Assembly (NCBI RefSeq): GCF_039908645.1
Contig: NZ_CP150917.1
Coordinates: forward strand, 53,501 to 117,500
Direction of reading: 5' to 3'
DNA from: Pseudomonas helvetica
GTDB taxonomy: Bacteria > Pseudomonadota > Gammaproteobacteria > Pseudomonadales > Pseudomonadaceae
DNA length: 64,000 bases
In this document: positions 43,370 to 51,700 of the stretch, in pieces
Layout of the letters: each line of letters opens with the position of its first letter
How positions within the stretch are numbered: position 1 is the first letter of the stretch
The notes under the pieces: generated by a model
Databases searched by the model: none
The model's input: the letters and a program-made list of their open reading frames with translations, nothing else
What the model was told of the DNA's origin: nothing
Program-made: the position numbers and the translations under genes

Positions 43370-44511
43370 CAGCCCATCTCCATAAAGAACAACGCGGCGA
43401 CCGCATCGAGCACGATCACCACGAAAATCGACTGCACCACACTGGACGTGGTGTGGGCGCCAACGGATTCAGCGCTGCCACTGACCTTGAAGCCTTCCAG
43501 ACAACCGATGGAGGCGATCAGAAAAGCGAAGATCGGTGCTTTGACCATGCCGACCAGAAAATGTTGAACGCCGATGTCCGATTGCAGCAAAGACAGGAAC
43601 ATCGCCGGCGAGATACCCAGCGATATCGCACAGACCACCCCGCCACCGACTATCCCCGAGAGCATTGCCAGAAAGGTCAGCATCGGCAGCGCTACCAGCA
43701 ACGCCAACACCCGCGGCACCACCAGCAGCTCCATCGGATCGAGGCCCAAGGTGCGGATTGCGTCGATTTCTTCGTTGGCTTTCATCGAGCCGATTTGCGC
43801 GGTGAAGGCACTGGCAGTGCGCCCGGCCATCAGGATCGCGGTCAGCAGCACACCAAACTCACGCAGGAACGAGAATGCCACCAGGTCCACGGTAAAAATG
43901 CTCGCACCAAAACTGGCGAGTACCGTGGCACCGAGGAAGGCCACCACTGCACCCACCATGAAGGTCAGCAAGGCGACGATGGGCGCGGCGTCGAGGCCGG
44001 TTTGTTCGATGTGCGCGACCATTGGCGTGATCCGCCAGCGCTTGGGGCGAAACAGGCTGCGAGTGATGGTTTCCAGGATCAGCCCGACAAACCCCAACAG
44101 TTGCAGCGTGTCCTGCCAGACCGCATCGACCGCGCGCCCGATGCGGGTCAGCAGTTGAATGCCGACACTGATTTCGGGCTCTTTGATGGGGATGCAGAAG
44201 TCAGTCAGCGAGCAATAGACGGTTTGCAGCAGCGCGCGGTCGGCTGCGGACAGGCTGCAGTCGGGGTGCTCGGCGGACTTGCCGAGGCGTTCGGCACCGA
44301 GCAGCTCGACCAGCAGCGAGGCACCGGCGGTGTCGAGCGCGCCGAGGCCGTTGAGGTCGATGGGGGTTCGGTCGTCGTACTGACCTTTGAGAGTGTTGCT
44401 CAGGCGTTTGAGGTCGGCGTAATGGACAAGCGTCCAGTCACCCGTGACCCGCAACCGCGCAGGGGTGTTCGAAGTATCGAGTTGGGCACTGCCGGCAATT
44501 GTGCTGCTCAT
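43366..44511 (-). CDS. MlaE-type permease with fused N-terminal STAS domain
   Basis: 381 residues. The first 100 or so form an MlaB-like STAS domain (WTLVHYADLKRL, LNGLGALDTAGASLLVELLG). The rest is the MlaE permease with five or six helices (GRTASAFTAQIGSMKANEEIDAIRTLGLDP, read as the conserved coupling loop). In the classic Mla system MlaB is a separate protein; here it is fused. First gene of a permease-ATPase-MCE-lipoprotein operon with overlapping or near-adjacent genes throughout. The start follows GGAG. Confidence 0.92.
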   Translation of the reverse strand: MSSTIAGSAQLDTSNTPARLRVTGDWTLVHYADLKRLSNTLKGQYDDRTPIDLNGLGALDTAGASLLVELLGAERLGKSAEHPDCSLSAADRALLQTVYCSLTDFCIPIKEPEISVGIQLLTRIGRAVDAVWQDTLQLLGFVGLILETITRSLFRPKRWRITPMVAHIEQTGLDAAPIVALLTFMVGAVVAFLGATVLASFGASIFTVDLVAFSFLREFGVLLTAILMAGRTASAFTAQIGSMKANEEIDAIRTLGLDPMELLVVPRVLALLVALPMLTFLAMLSGIVGGGVVCAISLGISPAMFLSLLQSDIGVQHFLVGMVKAPIFAFLIASIGCLEGFKVSGSAESVGAHTTSSVVQSIFVVIVLDAVAALFFMEMGW

Positions 44512-44565
44512 AATCTCCGTGCTTGTTCGACTGATACGCAGTGCTACGTAATAGCATGATCCCGG

Positions 44566-45609
44566 CTATTTTGCCTCGCTCGGCGTCGTGCCGTTTTGGC
44601 TGGCGTCGGTCACCTCAAAGCGCAGTACGCCGATCACCTGACCGTCTTCAGTCAGTACCCTTACTTGCCAGTCGCCTGCCGGGTTGCCGGGGAAGTTCTG
44701 TTTATGGCTCCAGGCCCGGTATCCTTCCTTGCGCCCGCCGTGGATATCCAGTGCGATGCGGTCGACCTCTTGGCCGTTGAACTGCCAGACGTGATAAATC
44801 CGCTCGTCGAGCCCGCGCGGTGCATTGATCGCGGTGTAGGCGTACAGACCATCAGGGCGCAGTTGGGCGACGCTGACTTCATTGTGGCTGTCGCCGGGTG
44901 TACGGTCTTGTAGTTGTGTGCTGATTGCCACTTGCGTCATCCACAACGTGGCCGGCGGCACCCAGGAACGCAGCAACCAGCCGGCGCAGCCGATGGCCAG
45001 GGTGATGCTGAGCACGCTCAGGGCGCCGCGGATCGTGCGAATCGGAAAGATCGACGCCAGGCTTGGAAAGGACAGCAGCATCGCGGTGCCAAGAGCCAGT
45101 TTGAAACTCTGGGCGGTGGTCAGGTTCAGGATGATCGGCAATGCCGTCAGCAGCGCGGCAAACAGCGTCAGGGTGTGCATCGCCAGGAACAGCCAGCGGC
45201 GCGGCGCCAGCCATTTGTAATACAGCGGGTCGGTGATCGAAACCAGCGCCGCCGCTCCGAGTAGCCCGGTGAACACCAGTTGCCCACTGTTCCAGGTGGT
45301 AGTGATGAAAAAGAACGGCAAGACGAAGAACAGACTTTCCTGATGAATCATCTGCGTCGCATAGCGCAACAACGGCTGCGGGATCTCACGCTTGAAGACT
45401 TTGGTGAACAGCTCCGTCAGGCTGTTTTCCAGCATCAGCCAGAGCCAGCTGACCAGCATGATGGTTGCAATCCAGGTTGCCAGGCTTTGTTGGCGGTCGA
45501 CCAGAATGAAACTGCAGACCCCTGAGATGAAGCCACCGAGCGCAATGACCCCGGGGTAGCGCTTCATCAGTTCGAGGATGCGCGTTACGTAATGGGTCAG
45601 GATAGGCAT
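44566..45609 (-). CDS. DUF5924/DUF2914 membrane protein
   Basis: 347 residues from the ATG at 45609; upstream codons run through a REPIN and are not real. About eight membrane helices (about 20-245) are followed by a soluble C-terminal domain (about 260-340) of DUF2914 type (IYHVWQFNGQEVDRIALDI and GDWQVRVLTEDGQVIG). No function is known. It stands alone between the mla-like operon and the M16 peptidase gene. Confidence 0.85.
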   Translation of the reverse strand: MPILTHYVTRILELMKRYPGVIALGGFISGVCSFILVDRQQSLATWIATIMLVSWLWLMLENSLTELFTKVFKREIPQPLLRYATQMIHQESLFFVLPFFFITTTWNSGQLVFTGLLGAAALVSITDPLYYKWLAPRRWLFLAMHTLTLFAALLTALPIILNLTTAQSFKLALGTAMLLSFPSLASIFPIRTIRGALSVLSITLAIGCAGWLLRSWVPPATLWMTQVAISTQLQDRTPGDSHNEVSVAQLRPDGLYAYTAINAPRGLDERIYHVWQFNGQEVDRIALDIHGGRKEGYRAWSHKQNFPGNPAGDWQVRVLTEDGQVIGVLRFEVTDASQNGTTPSEAK

Positions 45610-45705
45610 TCGGTAGTTCGCAATTGTCGTGGGAAAAAACCCCGACAGGATAACGCTGGCACAGTGATGTTGCGAGGAGCCACTGTGTGACCGGGTACAG
45701 CAACT

Positions 45706-45835
45706 GTGGCGAGGGAGCTTGCTCCCGCTGGGTCGCGAAGCGGCCCTAAAAACTGCCAGCGCGATTGCGAAAGTTGAACTCCAGCGACCGTTTGCGGCTG
45801 CTGCGCACCCGAGCGGGAGCAAGCTCCCTCGCCAC
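45706..45835. repeat. REPIN (two inverted REPs)
   Basis: Same family as 40834-40975: GTGGCGAGGGAGCTTGCTCC at the left, inverted copy at the right, 130 bp in all. Confidence 0.9.
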
Positions 45836-45840
45836 AGTCA

Positions 45841-47217
45841 TCATTTTTTGCGATACAAGCGCCAACTTGGAACGCCCAGCGCCATCAACCCCAATACCCC
45901 GCCGAGCAACCACAGCACCTCGTCATAACTGAGCAGCGGCTGCTCGATGCGAATGTAACCCTGCTGTTCGAGCAATTTGCGCAGGGTCTGGTTGGCCTGG
46001 TCCAGAGTGACTGTTTGCAGGCGTTTGGCCGGGTCGTCGAAATGTCCGTCCTCATAGTCGCCAATGGCACTCCAGTAGTAGTCGGCCAGCCCGCTGTTGC
46101 CTTGCACGGCCCAGGCCTGTCGGGCGATGGCGACCTGTTTCAGGCGTTCAAAGCCTGCGGGGTCGAGGCCATTCTTGAGCAGATCGGCTTTCAGATCCTC
46201 GAGTACCTGCTGCGCTTGTGGCAGATCATCGCGCTCCAGATCGGCGTTCAGGCTAAGGAAGCCGACACTGCCGAACACTTCGCGTTCGGCCCAGGGGCCG
46301 TAGGACAATCCATGAGCCAGACGCAATTGACGATAAAGCGCCCAGTCGAGGTAGTCCTTGAGCAGGTCGTACGTTTCGTCATATTGGTCCTCAAGCGCCG
46401 GTTCCGGGAACAACCAGTGCAGTTTGGCGCCACCCCCCACCCAGCCCTGGATCAGATTGCGTTCGTCGAGCGCCGGGTGCTGGATCTCCGGCAGCGGCAA
46501 GTGCTCGGTGGGATCAATGGCTTTGAGCTCGCCGTAGGTGCGCTCCAGGTAGGCCGGCAGCAGGCGATCGAGCTCACCGACAATAATCAGTGTCATGTTG
46601 TTCGGTGCGTACCACTCTTTGCGGACCTTCTCCAATTGTTCGCGGGTCAGGTGCTCTACCTGGGCACGTTCCGAGCACTTCAGGCCCAGCTCCACCGCCA
46701 GCTGATTGCTCGCCGTGTGGCCCAGGTCCCGGCGGTCGAGCCAGCGCTGCAAGTGGGAGTAATGGCCGCCATCTTCGCGCTCGACCACCTGTTTGGCCGC
46801 GCTGATTGCGTTGTCGTCGAGTCGGGTCTGGGTCAGTAGTGCCAGCAACAGGTCGAGGACTTTGCGTTGATTTTTTGCCGGTGCTTCGATGACGAACGTG
46901 GTGTCGGCGTTACTGGTGTAGGCGTTCCATTCGCCACCCAGTGCCTGCATGCGCTCCTCAAGCCCGCCTTCGCCGCTCGCGTCGATGCCACTGAACAGCA
47001 AATGTTCAAGCAGGTGCGGCAGCTCTTTGTCGGCGCAGGCGAAGTCGTCCAGGCCAACGCCTACCACCAGGCGAATTGCCACATGCCCGCGTTCGCTGCC
47101 GGGCTTGAGCACTAACTGCAAGCCGTTGGGCAGCGAATAACCTTCGACCTGAAAGCGATCCAGGGCAAATGAGCAGGTGGAACTCAATAGCAGGCACGCA
47201 AACAACAGACAGCGCAT
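45841..47217 (-). CDS. M16-family zinc peptidase, membrane-anchored
   Basis: 458 residues. The signal peptide ends near SFALD. The inverted zinc motif is complete: H68-L-L-E71-H72 (HLLEHLLFSG), with the distal glutamate in VVEREDG (E146 or E148) at the usual distance. The second half is the non-catalytic M16 domain, and a C-terminal helix (about 432-450, followed by RLYRKK) anchors it in the membrane. Substrate unknown. The periplasmic side is inferred from the signal and the tail. Confidence 0.9.
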   Translation of the reverse strand: MRCLLFACLLLSSTCSFALDRFQVEGYSLPNGLQLVLKPGSERGHVAIRLVVGVGLDDFACADKELPHLLEHLLFSGIDASGEGGLEERMQALGGEWNAYTSNADTTFVIEAPAKNQRKVLDLLLALLTQTRLDDNAISAAKQVVEREDGGHYSHLQRWLDRRDLGHTASNQLAVELGLKCSERAQVEHLTREQLEKVRKEWYAPNNMTLIIVGELDRLLPAYLERTYGELKAIDPTEHLPLPEIQHPALDERNLIQGWVGGGAKLHWLFPEPALEDQYDETYDLLKDYLDWALYRQLRLAHGLSYGPWAEREVFGSVGFLSLNADLERDDLPQAQQVLEDLKADLLKNGLDPAGFERLKQVAIARQAWAVQGNSGLADYYWSAIGDYEDGHFDDPAKRLQTVTLDQANQTLRKLLEQQGYIRIEQPLLSYDEVLWLLGGVLGLMALGVPSWRLYRKK

Positions 47218-47276
47218 AGCAACCTTCCTGGCGGGTAAAAGCGATCTTCTAAGTGACTGCTGTCAACGCTAGACGT

Positions 47277-48935
47277 TCAGGGTGAATGGGTGATGTCAGC
47301 CGTATCGTCGGCAGCCAATGTACCGGTTTCGGTGGTTTCGAGGACCACATAGGCGCTGCCACAGAACAGCGAGTTCAAGCGTCTCATGTCGGCGATCAGC
47401 TCCAGGTGCAGCGAGCTGGTTTCGAGGCTTTGCACGACCTTACGGTGCAAGCGGCTGACATGGGCGTGAGCCAAGCGTCTTTCCTGCGCGCGGAAGCGAC
47501 GTTTCTCACGCAGCAGTTGCCGGGCGCTTTCCTTGTCGGCACTCAGAAACACCGACAGCCCCAGGCGCAGATTGGCAATCAACTGATGGTGCAACCCCGC
47601 CAGCTCCTCCAGGCCGACGTCGGAAAAGGAGCGGCGTTGCGAGGTCTTCTGCTGCTGGACCTTGCGCAACATGCGTTCGATCAGGTCAGAGGCGAGTTTC
47701 AGATTGATCGCCAGCTCGATGATTTCTGCCCAGCGCCGACTGTCCTGATCGCTGAGGTCTTCGCGGGGCATCTGCGCCAGATAGAGTTTGATCGCGCTGC
47801 AGAGGACTTCGACGTCATCGCTCAGGCGGCGCACTTCCTGAGTGACGGCGGTTTGCTTGCCACGCAGTACATCGAGCATGGCTTCAAGCATGTTGTCGAT
47901 CAGGTCGCCGATGCGCAGGGTTTCCCGGGCGGCGTTGGCCAAGGCCAGGCTTGGCGTGGTGAGAGCTGTCGGGTCCAGGTGGCGAGGCTTGGCCTGTCCG
48001 TTGATTTCCGGGCGCTCTGGCAACAGCCAGGCACAGAGCCTGGCCATCGGACCGACGCTGGGCAACAGCACCAGGCAACGTACCGTGTTGTAGAGCAGAT
48101 GAAAGCCGATCACCAGGCCTTGCGGGCGGAAATTGAGGCTGTCCATCCAGTGCACCAGCGGGCCGAGCACCGGAATGATCAGCAGCAGGCCGATCATCTT
48201 GTAGAGCAGGCTGCCCAACGCCACCTGACGTCCGGCAGTGTTCTGCATGCTGGTGCTGAGAAATGCCAGGACACCGCTGCCGATGTTGGCGCCGATCACC
48301 AGGCCGATGGCCACTGGCAGGCTGATCACTCCGGCACCGGCAAGGGTTGCGGTGAGCAGGACGGCGGCCAGGCTGGAGTAGGAAATCATCGCGAACAGCG
48401 CCCCGACGAGGGCATCGAGCAGGATATCGCCCGTCAGCGAGGCAAACAGTACTTTGACGCCGTGAGCGTGGGTGATTGGATCGGCCGCTTCGACGATCAA
48501 TTGCAGCGCGAGAATAATCAGCCCCAGGCCGATGCCGACCCGGCCGAGCTGGCCCGCACGCGTCTGCTTGCGTGAGAGAAAGAAAATCACCCCGAGGAAA
48601 ATCAGCAGCGGCGACAGCCATGACAAATCCAGCGTCAGGACCCGCGCCATCAGTGCGGTACCGACGTCGGCACCGAGCATGGTCGCCAGGGCGGGGGTCA
48701 GCGCCATCAGGCCCTGGCCGACAAACGAGGTCACCAGCATCGCTGTGGCGTTGCTGCTCTGGACCATCGCGGTGACGAGAATCCCGGCGATAAAGGCCAG
48801 CCAGCGCTTGGACATGTTCTGGCCAATGACATGGCGCAGGTTCGAGCCGTAGACCCGCAGGATGCCGGTTCGGACGATGTGCGTGCCCCAAATAAGCAGG
48901 GCGACGGCGGACAGTAGATTGAGCAGGGTCAGCAT
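47277..48935 (-). CDS. Na/Pi cotransporter family protein with PhoU domain
   Basis: 552 residues from the ATG at 48935 (follows AGGGGG). About nine membrane helices contain the repeated Na/Pi motif QSSNATAML near residue 57 and SYSSLAAVLLTAT in the second half. The C-terminal 200 residues are helical, PhoU-like (EEL and LKLAS helices). Such proteins take up or leak phosphate; the direction is not known here. Confidence 0.9.
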   Translation of the reverse strand: MLTLLNLLSAVALLIWGTHIVRTGILRVYGSNLRHVIGQNMSKRWLAFIAGILVTAMVQSSNATAMLVTSFVGQGLMALTPALATMLGADVGTALMARVLTLDLSWLSPLLIFLGVIFFLSRKQTRAGQLGRVGIGLGLIILALQLIVEAADPITHAHGVKVLFASLTGDILLDALVGALFAMISYSSLAAVLLTATLAGAGVISLPVAIGLVIGANIGSGVLAFLSTSMQNTAGRQVALGSLLYKMIGLLLIIPVLGPLVHWMDSLNFRPQGLVIGFHLLYNTVRCLVLLPSVGPMARLCAWLLPERPEINGQAKPRHLDPTALTTPSLALANAARETLRIGDLIDNMLEAMLDVLRGKQTAVTQEVRRLSDDVEVLCSAIKLYLAQMPREDLSDQDSRRWAEIIELAINLKLASDLIERMLRKVQQQKTSQRRSFSDVGLEELAGLHHQLIANLRLGLSVFLSADKESARQLLREKRRFRAQERRLAHAHVSRLHRKVVQSLETSSLHLELIADMRRLNSLFCGSAYVVLETTETGTLAADDTADITHSP

Positions 48936-49108
48936 ACTGGGCCCCCTGAATGGACAGCGCCCCAATGGAGCAAGTTGACGATGCCGCGCGACGTTCTACG
49001 TTCTGTATTTAAGCTGTAGTTGGCTAACGGTCCGGGCGCCAGCATCGCATAGCTAAAGAGTCGATTGAAACAAAACTGTCATGAAAACAGCTTCACGCAG
49101 GCGTGAAA

Positions 49109-49128
49109 AAGGGGCTCGAAAGCCCCTT
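49109..49128 (-). terminator. Terminator of the terC gene
   Basis: AAGGGGCT and AGCCCCTT with the loop CGAA. On the minus strand the stem is followed by T residues (the complement of 49106-49110). Confidence 0.85.
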
Positions 49129-49147
49129 CTTCTACTCTGCATTCAGG

Positions 49148-49915
49148 TTATTGACCCGGGATGTCCTTGCGCAGTTTCACCGGCTCCTGCTGTTTCTTCT
49201 TTTTCGCGATCGCGGTGCGCATCTTGATGTTGATCGCCTCCACGGCCAGCGAGAACGCCATGGCGAAGTAGACGTAGCCTTTGGGTACATGCACACCGAA
49301 GGCTTCGGCGATCAGCACGGTACCCACCACCAGCAGGAACGACAGCGCGAGCATTTTCAGTGACGGATGCTTGTCGATGAACGCGCTGATCATGCCCGAG
49401 GCCATCATCATCACCAGCACCGCAACGATGATCGCGGCAACCATGACCGGAACATGGGACACCATGCCGACCGCGGTGATCACCGAGTCCAGAGAGAACA
49501 CGATGTCGATGATCGCGATCTGGATGATGGTGTAGAGGAAGTTTCCGCCCTTGCCACCTGGCTCGTCGGCGGTTTCGTCTTCACCTTCCAGTGCGTGAAA
49601 CATCTCCTGGGAGCTTTTCCACAGCAGGAACAGGCCACCGAAGAACAGGATCAGGTCTCGCCCGGAAATACCCTGACCGAAGACCACGAACAAGTCGGCG
49701 GTCAGGCGCATGACCCAGGTGATCGACAGCAACAACAGGATTCGCGTGACCATGGCCAGCGCCAGGCCGAAGATCCGGGTGCGCGCCTGCATGTGCTTGG
49801 GCATGCGGCTGACGAGGATCGAGATCATGATGATGTTGTCGATGCCCAGAACGATTTCCAGGGCGGTCAGCGTGAAGAAGGCAACCCAGATTTCAGGGTT
49901 GGTCAGCCATTCCAT
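49148..49915 (-). CDS. TerC-family membrane protein
   Basis: 255 residues with seven or eight membrane helices. The acidic membrane motifs are ALEIVLGIDNIIMI near the start and DIVFSLDSVITAVGM in the middle, both typical of TerC. C-terminal basic tail (AKKKKQQ). Members take part in metal export, notably Mn2+, and tellurite resistance; no other ter genes are present, so metal export is more likely than tellurite resistance. The start follows AAAGGA. Confidence 0.92.
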   Translation of the reverse strand: MEWLTNPEIWVAFFTLTALEIVLGIDNIIMISILVSRMPKHMQARTRIFGLALAMVTRILLLLSITWVMRLTADLFVVFGQGISGRDLILFFGGLFLLWKSSQEMFHALEGEDETADEPGGKGGNFLYTIIQIAIIDIVFSLDSVITAVGMVSHVPVMVAAIIVAVLVMMMASGMISAFIDKHPSLKMLALSFLLVVGTVLIAEAFGVHVPKGYVYFAMAFSLAVEAINIKMRTAIAKKKKQQEPVKLRKDIPGQ

Positions 49916-49985
49916 GTGTATTCCTTTGAGCGAGTGTTAAACCACGACGCCAGCATTTAGCTGGCGGCACGGTGAGTTGATGCCG

Positions 49986-51293
49986 TTACAAGGTGCTGAA
50001 CAGCGGGAAAATCCCCATCAGCAATGCAGCGACGAGTATGCACATGCAAACCAGTACTGCCCACTTCAGGGTAAAGCGTTGGTGGTCACCGAATTCGATC
50101 CCGGCCAATGCCACCAGCAAGTAGGTGGAGGGTACCAGCGGACTCAGCAAGTGGACGGGTTGACCGACGATCGAGGCACGTGCCATCTCCACCGCGGTGA
50201 TGCCGTAGTGGCTCGCGGCTTCGGCCAGAACCGGCAGTACGCCGTAGTAAAACGCATCGTTGGACATGAAGAAGGTGAACGGCATGCTCGCCAGTGCGGT
50301 GATCACGGCCAGGTACGGACCGAGGAAATCCGGGATCACGGCCAGCAGGCTTTTCGACATGGCATCGACCATGCCGGTGCCGGACAGGATGCCGGTGAAG
50401 ATACCGGCGGCGAAAATCAGCCCGACCACTGCCAGCACGCTGCCGGCGTGGGCCGCAACGCGATCTTTTTGCTGTTGCAGGCAAGGGTAGTTGACGATCA
50501 TCGCAATACTGAACGCGACCATGAACAACACCGGCAGTGGCAGCAGGCCAGCGATCAGGGCACACATCAGGGCCAGGGTCAGGGCGCCGTTGAACCAGAT
50601 CAGCTTCGGACGACGAGCATCCGGGAACTGCGAAACGCTGATTTCGCTGTGGTCGATTTCGTCGCCGATCAGGTGCAATTCACCCAGGCGCGCACGTTCA
50701 CGTTTACCGTACAGGTAGGCAATCGCCAGGATCGCCACCACGCCAGCGAGCATGGCGGGGATCATCGGCACGAAGATGTCCGACGGGTCGACATGCAATG
50801 CACTGGCGGCACGTGCGGTCGGGCCGCCCCACGGGGTCATGTTCATTACACCACCGGCGAGGATGATCAGGCCGGCCATGATCCGCGGGCTCATGCCGAT
50901 GCGGCTGTACAGCGGCAGCATGGCGGCCACGCAGATCATGTAAGTCGTGGCGCCGTCACCGTCCATGGACACCACCAGGGCCAGCACAGCGGTGCCTACG
51001 GAAACCTTCAGCGGGTCGCCCTTGACCAGTTTGAGGATCTTGCGCACGGCCGGATCAAACAGGCCGGAGTCGATCATCAGGGCGAAATAGAGGATGGCGA
51101 ACATCAGCATCACCCCGGTCGGGGCCAGCTTGGTGATGCCTTCGAGCATCATCGGGCCGATCTTCGGGGCAAAACCACCGAACAGGGCGAACAGGATCGG
51201 AACGATGATCAGGGCGATCAGCGCCGACAGGCGCTTGGTCATGATCAGGTACATGAACGTGATGACCATGGCGAAGCCAAGGAAAGTCAGCAT
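49986..51293 (-). CDS. CitMHS-family citrate:cation symporter
   Basis: 435 residues with about twelve membrane helices. Landmarks are the N-terminal LTFLGFAMVITFMYLIM, SMDGDGATTYMICVAAMLPLY and the later FFMSNDAFYYGVLPVLAEA, all typical of CitMHS carriers, which take up citrate as a metal complex with H+. The start follows GGAG. A leader with a Crc/Hfq-type A-rich motif lies upstream (51424-51434). Confidence 0.92.
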   Translation of the reverse strand: MLTFLGFAMVITFMYLIMTKRLSALIALIIVPILFALFGGFAPKIGPMMLEGITKLAPTGVMLMFAILYFALMIDSGLFDPAVRKILKLVKGDPLKVSVGTAVLALVVSMDGDGATTYMICVAAMLPLYSRIGMSPRIMAGLIILAGGVMNMTPWGGPTARAASALHVDPSDIFVPMIPAMLAGVVAILAIAYLYGKRERARLGELHLIGDEIDHSEISVSQFPDARRPKLIWFNGALTLALMCALIAGLLPLPVLFMVAFSIAMIVNYPCLQQQKDRVAAHAGSVLAVVGLIFAAGIFTGILSGTGMVDAMSKSLLAVIPDFLGPYLAVITALASMPFTFFMSNDAFYYGVLPVLAEAASHYGITAVEMARASIVGQPVHLLSPLVPSTYLLVALAGIEFGDHQRFTLKWAVLVCMCILVAALLMGIFPLFSTL

Positions 51294-51342
51294 GGGAATA
51301 CTCCAGGCGTAGCGCGGCTAGGGAATGGCGAACCGGGTGGGG

Positions 51343-51423
51343 TCAGCGCAGAACGGAAAGCACGAGGCGTACGGGGGGAGTCGGGGCAAACAGGCGGGTA
51401 CGAGCGGACATCAGAATCACCAT
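51343..51423 (-). CDS. Candidate 26-residue leader ORF of the citrate carrier
   Basis: ATG at 51423 directly after an A-rich motif, reading MVILMSARTRLFAPTPPVRL and ending at TGA 51343, about 50 bp before the carrier start. No Shine-Dalgarno site beyond the A-rich stretch. It could be a regulatory leader peptide or chance. Confidence 0.3.
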   Translation of the reverse strand: MVILMSARTRLFAPTPPVRLVLSVLR

Positions 51424-51434
51424 TGTTGTTGTTA
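51424..51434 (-). promoter_or_regulatory. Candidate Crc/Hfq binding motif (AANAANAA)
   Basis: On the minus strand the sequence is AACAACAACA, directly before the leader ATG. This matches the catabolite-activity motif bound by Hfq with Crc in pseudomonads. Catabolite repression of citrate uptake by preferred carbon sources would fit. The remaining bases of the 51294-51700 gap show no gene. Confidence 0.5.
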
Positions 51435-51700
51435 ATTGGGCCGTGCGAACGTTGCGACACTCGTTTGGCCAACCGGTCTGTTGCCGGCAGTGCGGGCGAT
51501 CCTAATGGGCAAACCTTTCAGCCAGCTTTCGCTGGGCAAACACCTGACGAGATGTTCGAAGTGGGCTGGCGCGGCCTGAAGTAGTGGCCAATACCGCGGT
51601 TTGACGGCGTTAAATATGAAGAAGGAGGCATCGCAATGAGCGGGCTGCACTCAGGCGGATGCCATTGTGGATAACTGCGGTATCAATTTAACGGGTCGAC

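Noticed and set aside
43114..44559. 481-codon frame antisense to the MlaE-type permease
   Set aside because: Shadow frame; no domain and no ribosome site.
49977..51584. 535-codon frame antisense to the citrate carrier
   Set aside because: Shadow frame of the same low-complexity kind. The opposite strand encodes a full CitMHS carrier.
51432..51650. 72-codon frame between the citrate carrier and DUF4105
   Set aside because: No ribosome site and no similarity recognised; it crosses the likely promoter region.
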